Below, piece after piece: positions 20,735 through 29,780 of a stretch of DNA of 64,000 nucleotides; positions within the stretch are counted from its first letter, which is position 1, and each line of letters opens with the position of its first letter. Origin of the DNA: Epiperipatus broadwayi (taxonomy: Eukaryota > Onychophora > Udeonychophora > Euonychophora > Peripatidae). Under the pieces are notes generated by a model that saw nothing but the letters and a program-made list of their open reading frames with translations, had not been told where the DNA came from and ran no database searches. Made by a program: the position numbers and the translations under genes. The stretch lies in NCBI GenBank assembly GCA_028023455.1, contig JAQFVV010006306.1, positions 3,251,001 through 3,315,000 on the forward strand. Reading direction: 5' to 3'.

Positions 20735-21935
20735 GAATAGTCTATGGCTTAAAAATTCATAAGCAGTTCAAGCATTTAAAGTGATGGAACAAAGTTACAA
20801 TCTATGGACTTTTATCTCTAGTCTGCTATTCTACCTCTGAAGCAAAGCATTCTGGAACCAAAAGTATATTGGAATAGAATGGTTTATTACTCAGAAGTTC
20901 AGGCATCAGAATTGACAGAGCAGGGTTGTGATCCATGGACCTTGAACTCCAGAGCAAAGCAAGCTGGGAAAAGTCTATTGTAATTCACTGCTTTATTATT
21001 CAACTGTTTATAGGGGGTTCAAGCATCAGAAGTGACAGAGCTGGGCTGCGATCCATGGATCTGGAGCTCCAGAACAAAGCATGCTGGTAACTCTGAAAGA
21101 TTGTAATAATTGACTGGTTTTAAAAAGCTCAAGCATCAGAAGTGACAGAGTTGGGCTTCAATCTATGGATCTTGAGCTCCAAAGTCTGCCACTGCAGCAA
21201 AGCATGCTGGGTACCCTGAAAGACTACAGTAATTGACTCGTTTATTATTCCTGATTTCATAAGATGTTTAAGCATCGAAAGTGACAGCTGCGCTGTGATC
21301 CATGGACCTTGAGCTCCAGAGCAAAGCATGCTGGGAACTATAAAAGACTATAAAAATTGAATGGTTTATTATTCTAGAGTTCATAAGAAGTTCAAGCATC
21401 AGAAGTGATAGAGTTGGGATATGATCCATGAACCTTGATCTCCAGAGCAAAGCATGCTGGGAACTTTGAAAGACTATAGAAATCCAAGAGTTCATAAGAA
21501 GTTCAAGCATCAGATCTGGGCTGCGATCCATGGGCTGTGAGGTCCAGAGTCTGTCACTGCAGCAAAGTATGCTGGGAACTCTGAAAGACTATAGTAATTG
21601 ACTGCATCAGAAGTGACAGAGCTGTGCTGCAATCCGTGTACCTTGAGCTCCCGAGCAAAGCATGCTGGGAACTCTGAAAGACTATAGAAATTGACTGGTT
21701 TATTATTCAGGAGTTCATAAGTAGTTCAAGCAACAAACAAGAGCTGGGCTGCGATCCATGAACCTTGAGCTCCAGAGCAAAGCATGCTGGGAACTCTGAA
21801 AGACTATAGAAATTGAACAGTTTACTATTCAGGAGTTCATAAGTATTTCGAGTATCAGACATGGCCAAGCTGGGCTATGATCCATGGGCCTTGAGCACCA
21901 GGGTTTATCTCTATGACTACACTAAATTTCCCCAA
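20735..21935 (-). repeat. Tandem array 2: about ten tRNA-like SINE units of 100-138 bp
   Basis: Unit marks (gttcaagcatc or variants) occur near 20766, 20897, 21017, 21127, 21265, 21390, 21501, 21724 and 21846, with a degenerate one near 21604. On the minus strand a full unit reads A-box-like 'tttgctgcagtggcagac', then 'ttggagctcaagatccat', then 'gcttgaacttcttatgaact' and 'cctgaataataaac'. Some units have lost the A-box part by internal deletion. The same layout and tail as array 1 show common origin. Open frames on this array are repeat translations, not genes. Confidence 0.8.
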
Positions 21936-22487
21936 TAACATATCTGGTAAGGTTATCAACAGTCTTTCTTCCTTGCAGGTCATTCAACATATATATATAT
22001 ATACCTTACAATAAGACATTTATTTATAATTTAATATTTTCCAGTCTGATAAAGATTGATTTTTGTAATATAATAATGGTTTTAGTAAATGATTACAATT
22101 ACTTCAGTTTTGTAATTAATTAAATATACAGAAAATTTATTACACTATTCCACTTGTACTAATGAAAACATACTAAATGAAATTTTTTGAAACTCAAACC
22201 AAATAGAATGCTTTATATTGTCAAAATAAATTGATTTTCAGTGTTTGAAAATATTCTCAAAAGAGTCAGAGAAATGGCGATTGACGACAAATGTTTACCT
22301 ACTTCATTCAACTAGTTTTTCTATAGAATTTTTTATTCCCATTTTGAGCAAATGCATGTCTGTATGTACACGCTTTAGATGTGAGATAGGGAAAACTGAA
22401 AAATAATATTATTTTACTAAAATGCTTTGTTTTGCTGAAATTAGTATAATATGCTTGGTAATAAAAATAGAAGGTAGTCACGTATTT
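21936..22487. other. AT-rich spacer, no feature seen
   Basis: Nothing recognised apart from a short (TA)n near 21990. A 69-codon minus-strand frame runs into the palindrome and has no motif. Confidence 0.5.
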
Positions 22488-22983
22488 AAAATATAAAATA
22501 CACCCACTTAATATCATAAAAGAAATAACATGTAAATTACTTACAATTGTTGAGAAAGTAATGATTTCTTTTTTAAAAATGGTAAAAAAATTGCTGAACT
22601 ATTAAAACACTGAAAATGAACGTTGCTCAACTATTAAAACACTGAAAATGAACGAAGGATATTCTGGAGCCTTCAAACCACGTGCCTTTTCTTATGGGAG
22701 TTTTTTTCAGAAAATCCGGAAAATTAATAAAATATAAAATACATCCACTTAATATCATAGAAGAAATAACATGTAAATTACTTACAATTGTTGAGAAAGT
22801 AATGATTTCTTTTTTAAAAATGGTAAAAAAATTGCTGAACTATTAAAACACTGAAAATGAACGTTCTGGAGCCTTCAAACCACGTGCCTTTTCTTATGGG
22901 ATTTTTTTTCAGAAAATCCGGGAAATTAATAAAATATAAAATACACCCACTTAATATCATAGAAGAAATAACATGTAAATTAC
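22488..22983. repeat. Left arm of a large palindrome (2.3 units)
   Basis: Two direct copies of a 200-240-bp unit and the start of a third. Each runs 'aaaatataaaatacacccac', 'agaaataacatgtaaattac', 'attgctgaactattaaaaca', 'ggagccttcaaaccacgtgc', 'ttcagaaaatccgg'. The first copy carries an internal duplication of 'ctattaaaacactgaaaatg'. The unit contains the E-box CACGTG. The whole arm is mirrored at 23346-23843, including the internal duplication. Confidence 0.9.
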
Positions 22984-23345
22984 TTACAATTGTTGAGGAA
23001 GTAATGATTTATTAAAAAAGTTTTCTGAAATCACTGAAAATGGTATGCAAAAAAACGCTGCTGCACTCAATAAAACGATGCAACAAATAGGAAAAAATAC
23101 ACTTTTAAATCTCGCGGGTCAAGACAAAAAAAAATCTCGTAAATTCGGATAATTACAGCGGTATGCCTTCAGGCTTATGACGTAATAGTAATGTAACAAA
23201 AAATAAAATTTGTAGAATTAGTCATGTCAGTGTCTTCGTTGCCATGACAACGTTGATGTGTTCTTCCGACGACGCAAATATCGGATAATTACAGTGGTGA
23301 GCCTTCAGGCGAAATACGTCATTGCAAGGTAAATACTTGATTACC
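22978..23345 (+). repeat. Module X, copy 1 (368 bp)
   Basis: Runs from 'aattacttacaattgttgag' to 'ggtaaatacttgattacc' and recurs almost unchanged at 27341-27709. Its first third holds an open frame with coding-like character, including 'NDLLKKFSEITENGMQKN' and 'ALNKTMQQIGKNTLLNL', ending TAA near 23152. The frame is closed upstream by an in-frame TGA just before GGAAGTAATGAT. The last two thirds are rich in palindromic motifs: GCCTTCAGGC twice, each followed by a TGACGT(A/C)A-like CRE half, and CGTTGCCATGACAACG. It sits at the centre of the large palindrome. No protein family is recognised. Confidence 0.85.
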
Positions 23346-23922
23346 GTAATTTACATGTTATTTCTTCTATGATATTAAGTGGGTGTATTTTATATTTTAT
23401 TAATTTCCTGGATTTTCTGAAAAAAAATCCCATAAGAAAAGGCACGTGGTTTGAAGGCTCCAGAACGTTCATTTTCAGTGTTTTAATAGTTCAGCAATTT
23501 TTTTACCATTTTTAAAAAAAAAATCATTACTTTCTCAACAATTGTAAGTCATTTACATGTTATTTCTTCTATGATATTAAGTGGATGTATTTTATATTTT
23601 ATTAATTTTCCGGATTTTCTGAAAAAAACTCCCATAAGAAAAGGCACGTGGTTTGAAGGCTCCAGAATATCCTTCGTTCATTTTCAGTGTTTTAATAGTT
23701 GAGCAACGTTCATTTTCAGTGTTTTAATAGTTCAGCAATTTTTTTACCATTTTTAAAAAAGAAATCATTACTTTCTCAACAATTGTAAGTAATTTACATG
23801 TTATTTCTTCTATGATATTAAGTGGGTGTATTTTATATTTTATTAATTTTCCGGATTTTCTGAAAAAAAACTCCCATAAGAAAAGGCACATGGTTTGAAG
23901 GCTCCAGAACGTTCATTTTCAG
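23346..23922. repeat. Right arm of the large palindrome (about 2.7 units)
   Basis: The inverted equivalent of 22488-22983: 'gtaatttacatgttatttct', 'gtgggtgtattttatatttt', 'gcacgtggtttgaaggctcc', 'ttcattttcagtgttttaat', repeated in tandem. In this direction each unit contains an acceptor-like 'gttcattttcag' and a donor-like 'aacaattgtaagt', about 65 bp apart. Such short exon-like blocks may be an artefact of the sequence. The third unit ends at 23922 with the acceptor-like site leading into the exon-like block below. Confidence 0.85.
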
Positions 23923-24007
23923 TGTGGCGTACCTACAAAGATGGTCATTTTGGTGCAATTCTACAACATATAAACCAGCTCAGTCCACCGCAGTAATCGT
24001 TATTTGG
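23923..24007 (+). other. Exon-like block with good splice sites
   Basis: Bounded by 'gttcattttcag' upstream and a consensus donor GTAAGTATG from 24008. It contains an open frame from 23925 to a TAA at 23994-23996 that reads 'YKDGHFGAILQHINQLSPPQ' at its end. Base and residue composition are less AT-biased than the surroundings, which suggests true coding origin (a protein C-terminus) captured from elsewhere. No family is recognised with confidence. After the stop the block continues about 11 bp to the donor. It may be the last coding exon of a captured gene piece, or a non-coding exon. Confidence 0.4.
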
Positions 24008-24059
24008 GTAAGTATGCATTTTGTTGTGATATTCATCTTTTATTTTCCTTATAAATTAC

Positions 24060-24510
24060 AGTAGTAGACTCGCAGTTTTCACTTTATGGTAGGTTTTTTT
24101 TAAGACGACAAAATTATTATTTGAATACTTGCAGAATTATTAATTCAGGACTCGCACTTTAAGATAGGTTTTTTTAAAAAAGAAAATTAATATTTGTAGA
24201 CTTGCAGTTTTCACTTTATGATAGGCTTTTTTAAGACGACAAAATTATTATTTGAATACTTGCAGAATTATTAATTCAGGACTCTCACTTTAAGATACGT
24301 TTTTTAAAAAAGAAAATTAATATTTGTAGACTTGCAGTTTTCACTTTATGATAGGCTTTTTAAGACGACAAAATTATTATTTGAATACTTGCAGAATTAT
24401 TAATTCAGGACTCGCACTTTAAGATACGTTTTTTAAAAAGAAAATTAATATTTGTAGACTCGCAGTTATTTGTAGATTTGCAGTTTTGCTTTATGATAAT
24501 TTTTTAAAAT
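24060..24510. repeat. Tandem array, about 130-bp period, three copies
   Basis: The mark 'gcagttttcactttatg' starts at 24072, 24204 and 24334, and a variant at 24462. Units include 'taagacgacaaaattattat', 'gaatacttgcagaattatta' and 'caggactcgcactttaagat'. The start 'gactcgcagtttt' is shared with the longer array downstream, so both probably derive from one ancestral unit. Confidence 0.9.
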
Positions 24511-25082
24511 TTATATAGTACTTTTAATATGACTTAATCTTTCATTTGTAAAATTTAATATTAGTTATGAATCAATCTGTAAAGTTCTTACCTTTTTGTT
24601 AATTGTACCTTGTTCTCTCTATATATAACTTAGCTGTAATCTCTCCTACATTAAACCTCTCCTGAATAATTATTAGTTCTTTAATTTCACGTCTATGTGG
24701 CAATATTTTATTTTCATTATTATATTTTATACTTTCAGATACTAAATTATATGTCGATAATTTCCCCCCCAGAATCGCAAATGCTTACGCTATCTCTTTT
24801 AATAAAAGAAAACCCTCCTTATTTTTCAGAGGGTAATTAACCTAGTAGTTTTTAAAAACAAATTTATTATTCTTAGTATAGCGGGTGCCTGCCAGTCTGG
24901 GGAAATAAAATCAGAATTTGATAATTATTGTACAGTGTTATTTTCAAAAATAAAAGTAAAAATCTATTTTCTTAGAAATGTGTTTTTTTTTTGGTTAATT
25001 AAATAATAGCGCTAACTTCTAAAATCTGCAAATAGATTTATACGAATTAAATTAATGTTAATTTCTTGAAATCAATAGCCAC
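24511..25082. other. AT-rich spacer between the two arrays
   Basis: No recognised element. Contains a C-run (ttccccccca, near 24765) and poly-T tracts. Confidence 0.5.
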
Positions 25083-27026
25083 CACTGACTTTATATATAA
25101 TTATTCATGATGTATATATTATTTTTAATCTTTTTTTGCCGCATATCACTATTTTGTGTCCTATTTATTAATTTTTTTTTCCATGATTTGTGGACTCGCA
25201 GTTTTTACTTATTAATTTTGTAGTGATATTTATCTTACATTTTCATATTTTGCGTCCAATTTTAGTTAATTATTCATGATGTAGATATTATTTTTAATCT
25301 TTTTTTGCCGCATATCACTATTTTGTCTCCTATTTATTAATTTTTTGCTCAATGATTTGTGGACTCGCAGTTTTTACTTATTAATTTTGTAGTGATATTT
25401 ATCTTACATTTTCATATTTTGCGTCCAATTTTAGTTAATTATTCATGATGTAGATATTATTTTTAATCTTTTTTTGCCGCATATCACTATTTTGTGTCCT
25501 ATTTATTAATTTTTTTCATGATTTGTGGACTCGCAGTTTTTACTTATTAATTTTGTGGTGATATTTATCTTACATTTTCATATTTTGCGTCAATTTTAGT
25601 TAATTATTCATGATGTAGATATTATTTTTAATCTTTTTTTGCCGCATATCACTATTTTGTGTCCTATTTATTAATTTTTTTTCATGATTTGTGGACTCGC
25701 AGTTTTTACTTATTAATTTTGTAGTGATATTTATCTTACATTTTCATATTTTCGTCCAATTTTAGTTAATTATTCATGATGTAGATATTATTTTTAATCT
25801 TTTTTTGCCGCATATCACTATTTTGTGTCCTATTTATTAATTTTTTTTTTCATGATTTGTGGACTCGCAGTTTTTACTTATTAATTTTGTAGTGATATTT
25901 ATCTTACATTTTCATATTTTGCGTCCAATTTTAGTTAATTATTCATGATGTAGATATTATTTTTAATCTTTTTTTGCCGCATATCACTATTTTGTGTCCT
26001 ATTTATTAATTTTTTTTCATGATTTGTGGACTCGCAGTTTTTACTTATTAATTTTGTAGTGATATTTATCTTACATTTTCATATTTTGCGTCCAATTTTA
26101 GTTAATTATTCATGATGTAGATATTATTTTTAATCTTTTTTTGCCGCATATCACTATTTTGTGTCCTATTTATTAATTTTTTTTTTTTAGATGATTTGTG
26201 GACTCTTCCGATACTTATTAATTTTGTAGTGATATTTATCTTACATTTTCATATTTTGCGTCCAATTTTAGTTAATTATTCATGATGTAGATATTATTTT
26301 TAATCTTTTTTTGCCGCATATCACTATTTTGTGTCCTATTTATTAATTTTTTTTTCCCATGATTTGTGGACTCGCAGTTTTTACTTATTAATTTTGTAGT
26401 GATATTTATCTTACATTTTCATATTTTGCGTCCAATTTTTGTTAATTATTCATGATGTAGATATTATTTTTAATCTTTTTTTGCCGCATATCACTATTTT
26501 GTGTCCTATTTATTAATTTTTTTTCATGATTTGTGGACTCGCAGTTTTTACTTATTAATTTTGTAGTGATATTTATCTTACATTTTCATATTTTGCGTCC
26601 AATTTTAGTTCATTATTCATGATGTAGATATTATTTTTAATCTTTTTTTGCCGCATATCACTATTTTGTGTCCTATTTATTAATTTTTTTTTCATGATTT
26701 GTGGACTCGCAGTTTTTACTTATTAATTTTGTAGTGATATTTATCTTACATTTTCATATTTTGCGTCCAATTTTAGTTCATTATTCATGATGTAGATATT
26801 ATTTTTAATCTTTTTTTGCCGCATATCACTATTTTGTGTCCTATTTATTAATTTTTTTTTCATGATTTGTGGACTCGCAGTTTTTACTTATTAATTTTGT
26901 AGTGATATTTATCTTACATTTTCATATTTTGCGTCCAATTTTAGTTCATTATTCATGATGTAGATATTATTTTTAATCTTTTTTTGCCGCATATCACTCT
27001 ATTTTGTGTCCTATTTATTAATTTTA
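25083..27026. repeat. Satellite array, about 167-bp period, eleven copies
   Basis: The mark 'gactcgcag' falls at 25193, 25362, 25528, 25694, 25862, 26029, 26201 (variant), 26369, 26536, 26704 and 26872. Spacings are 166-172 bp. Units differ mainly in the length of a poly-T tract and a few substitutions, so the array is young or homogenised. Each unit has A/T runs and one 'ttgccgcatatcac' segment. The last unit's poly-T leads into the acceptor-like CAG at 27044-27046. Confidence 0.95.
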
Positions 27027-27046
27027 CCATTTTTTTTTTTTTTCAG

Positions 27047-27157
27047 GATGGACGCCGCCGGCATTACTCTGTACCACGTGTTTGTTTCTCCGTTTTGACC
27101 TCATGAACCTGTACCACGTGCCTTCACCCAGCTCTTCGTTTCTATGATGACATTGCC
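27047..27157 (+). other. Exon-like, GC-richer block after the satellite
   Basis: Follows the acceptor directly. An ATG at 27048 in a fair context opens a 16-codon frame (MDAAGITLYHVFVSPF, stop at 27096-27098). A second frame that would continue from the upstream block also runs about 30 codons. The word 'gtaccacgtg' occurs twice (27071 and 27110). GC content is clearly above the surroundings. The block may be a remnant of a captured gene; no family is recognised. Confidence 0.4.
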
Positions 27158-27305
27158 CTGAGGGCATACTATTCTAATCTACCGATCTTTGACGTAACGT
27201 CACCACGTGATATGCCACAAAATTTTTGCGATTACATGTGTCGGCAAATCACTAGGTGACGTTATCTTAAAAATCGGGTGGTTAGAGTAGTATGCCTTCA
27301 GGCAA
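27158..27305. mobile_element. Palindromic element, about 70-bp arms, CRE and E-box rich
   Basis: The left arm 'gagggcatactattctaatc' with 'tgacgtaacgtcaccacgtg' is mirrored by 'aggtgacgttatc' and 'ggttagagtagtatgcctt'. The right end is GCCTTCAGGC followed by 'aaatgacgtcatagcaaggt', the same end seen inside module X. This suggests that the GCCTTCAGGC end is the terminus of a small DNA element present several times in the locus. Confidence 0.75.
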
Positions 27306-27340
27306 ATGACGTCATAGCAAGGTAAATACGTGACTACCTA

Positions 27341-27709
27341 AATTACTTACAATTGTTGAGGAAGTAATGATTTATTAAAAAAGTTTTCTGAAATCACTGA
27401 AAATGGTATGCAAAAAAACGCTGCTGCACTCAATAAAACGATGCAACAAATAGGAAAAAATACACTTTTAAATCTCAAGGGTCAAGACAAAAAAAAAATC
27501 TCGTAAATTCGGATAATTACAGCGGTATGCCTTCAGGCTTATGACGTAATAGTAATGTAACAAAAAATAAAATTTGTAGAATTAGTCATGTCAGTGTCTT
27601 CGTTGCCATGACAACGTTGATGTGTTCTTCCGACGACGCAAATATCGGATAATTACAGTGGTGAGCCTTCAGGCGAAATACGTCATTGCAAGGTAAATAC
27701 TTGATTACC
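27341..27709 (+). repeat. Module X, copy 2 (369 bp)
   Basis: Same orientation as copy 1 and nearly identical. Differences noticed are 'ctcaaggg' against 'ctcgcggg' and one extra A in a poly-A tract, which closes the open frame earlier. Copies 1 and 2 bracket the exon-like blocks, the satellites and the small palindrome, about 4.36 kb apart start to start. Near-identity points to a recent duplication or to terminal direct repeats of one large element. Confidence 0.9.
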
Positions 27710-27844
27710 AAATAGAATATAATTAGTCATGAAAAAAAAGAAAAATTTATTTTAAATATATACATTGCTAAAAACACAACTATAAATTTAAATCTGCACG
27801 GAATTTTTAAAAACTCTCCTTAATACAGTCAAGTGTGAATATAC

Positions 27845-28335
27845 ATATATCGAGATTAATATTTCAAGGCTGGTCTATTAAATAAATGAAATACTCTCAA
27901 TCCAAAGCACAAATAAATTTTTTCTAGAGAATAGATAGGTCCGTCTTCATTTTTTAGCCTAATGTTTATATAGAGAGGTTAATCTTAAGTATTTTGAAGA
28001 AAAAGCATGAAGATTTTAAATCAGTCATATTACTTTATTATTAAAGCTATATTTTAAATTGCTTTATATTATTTTAATTGTCGTAGGCGAAATTTTTCAA
28101 TTTACAGCTTGCCAATACCAACTAAAATACTATGATTGATTTAAAATCTTCATGCTTTCTCTCCAAAGCGGTTAAGATTAACCTCTATATATAAACATTA
28201 AGGTAAAAAGTAAAGAGAGATCTATCTTTTTTCTAAAATAGTTTTATCTAGCGCCTTGGATTGAGAGTATTTCCTTTGCTTAATAGACCAGTGTTGGAGT
28301 ATTAATCTCGATATATTATAACTACTGGGAAGTAT
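27845..28335. mobile_element. Palindromic MITE, about 185-bp arms
   Basis: Left 'atatcgagattaatatttca', 'tactctcaatccaaagc', 'tgtttatatagagaggttaa' and 'gcatgaagattttaaatca' recur inverted on the right, ending 'agtattaatctcgatata'. The central spacer of about 100 bp is unrelated. No coding sequence. Confidence 0.85.
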
Positions 28336-29129
28336 ATTGATTGAATCTTTTTATTTTATTATTATAGTTCATATTCACATCTGATTTTAAGAGTATTGGT
28401 ATTGCTCCAATAATAATGATAGAATATCATTGTTATCGATAACGGCAAAACTACTTGCAAGGATTTCACTGAATAGATTACTTCCAGTCAACCATGAGTG
28501 GTTCTTGAAGATTTGGTATGGCTTTAGAGACTCAAGAATCACCATAGATATCGTTTGTATAGATAAACAAATGCAGAATTTAAAACTGACTGAAAAAAAT
28601 GTATAATTTATATAATTTTTATTAATATGGTAAAGCATCTGAACCAATTAAGAAGATACATAGTAATGATTACAAATAACTGGCTTCCATAAATATATAG
28701 ATATACAAATTGTATAGCAAGTATGTAATAATAAAAGATAAACACTTTTACTAGTGTTGCAAATTTAAGTGCATTTGAAAAGTCATTCAACGGAAATGCG
28801 TACTAATTTTTTTTTCTACCGATGTTAAAGCAGTTTATTGGCAGTTTCATGAAGCAATTATTGTGGTTGAGATACAGATTTGATGGCAAATTTTAAATTT
28901 GAACCAATTCAAATAATTTTTTTTTTTTTTAAATTATAGATTTATACCTTGTTGACATTTTGTTATTATAGCCAATTCAAAGAATGAACTAATCTGAATA
29001 TTTTGAGAATCTTAAAGACTTTGATTTAGTAATTAGTGTTAAAAAGTTCAGATATTTTAATAGCCAATGATAGAAAAAAGATTTGCGGCACTTGACTTGA
29101 ATGGTTATCAACTTAAGAATATTGATTCT
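28336..29129. other. AT-rich spacer, no gene seen
   Basis: Two minus-strand frames of 60 and 86 codons (28387-28790) overlap in different frames. They have AT-driven composition and no domain. Nothing else was recognised. Confidence 0.5.
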
Positions 29130-29400
29130 GTTTAAATTTTGTTATATTGCTTTTAAATCCAGTCACAAAGAAATTCTGTCCATTCTTGATCATTAATGCT
29201 GGTGATATTATATTTATTACTTATATTTGGATTCTAATGCTAATTTTTTTTCCAACTTCTATAATCAAAAATGGTAATTCTTTGTGACTCGATTTAAAAG
29301 TAACAACATAAAATTTTAGGCTAAGCATCATCTAACTAATGCCAAACCTGGAACGTAATACAAAAATAATCACCATTATTTCATTTGCATGCCTATATTT
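29130..29400. mobile_element. Foldback family D
   Basis: 'cttttaaatccagtcacaaa' (29150) is mirrored by 'tttgtgactcgatttaaaag' (29281). The right arm continues 'cataaaattttaggctaagc' and 'actaatgccaaacctgg', which recurs at about 40.94 kb and inverted at about 62.7 kb. Confidence 0.65.
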
Positions 29401-29780
29401 AGGTGCTAAAAGTGCTGTGATTATATCAATATTGATCATCATTAATGCTCTGGCTTATCAGGTATAAGTTTACTGACCATAATGATCACCTAAAACAAAT
29501 AAAATGAAGTATTTGAATTTTAAAGAGAATCTTTACCTTTTTGTCATCCAAATAATTCTATACAACACCATCTGGATATCTACATATATATGGCAAATAC
29601 CATTATGCTTGAGCTAGCTTTAGGATTGTAAAGACTTTAGAGACTGAGAACAAAAATTTATTCTATTATTAAATAATTTCACTAAGATAATACACAAATA
29701 CTTTAAAGTGCAATGCCATGAGTCATAGACACTGACAATTTATGGAACAGATAGCTAGAAGAAAGACATAAAACAACAAG
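29401..29780. other. AT-rich spacer, no feature seen
   Basis: Nothing recognised. Confidence 0.5.

Larger units (their letters stand above)
24008..27046 (+). other. Intron-like segment partly filled with satellite arrays
   Basis: The left boundary is a consensus donor (TTTGG/GTAAGTATG). The right boundary is a strong acceptor: thirteen T, then CAG (27045-27046), before GATGGACGCC. Between them lie an array of about 130-bp units, an AT-rich stretch and an array of about 167-bp units. No other sequence in the window shows such a clear GT...AG pair around a tandem array. Splicing itself is inference. Confidence 0.5.

Noticed and set aside
21129-21531. Two overlapping minus-strand frames of 66 and 87 codons with similar repeated peptides
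   Set aside because: They follow the period of tandem array 2 and are in different frames in successive units, so they reflect the repeat, not a protein.
18014-21935. CRISPR array
   Set aside because: The units are homologous along their whole length, with no unique spacers, and the sequence is eukaryotic.
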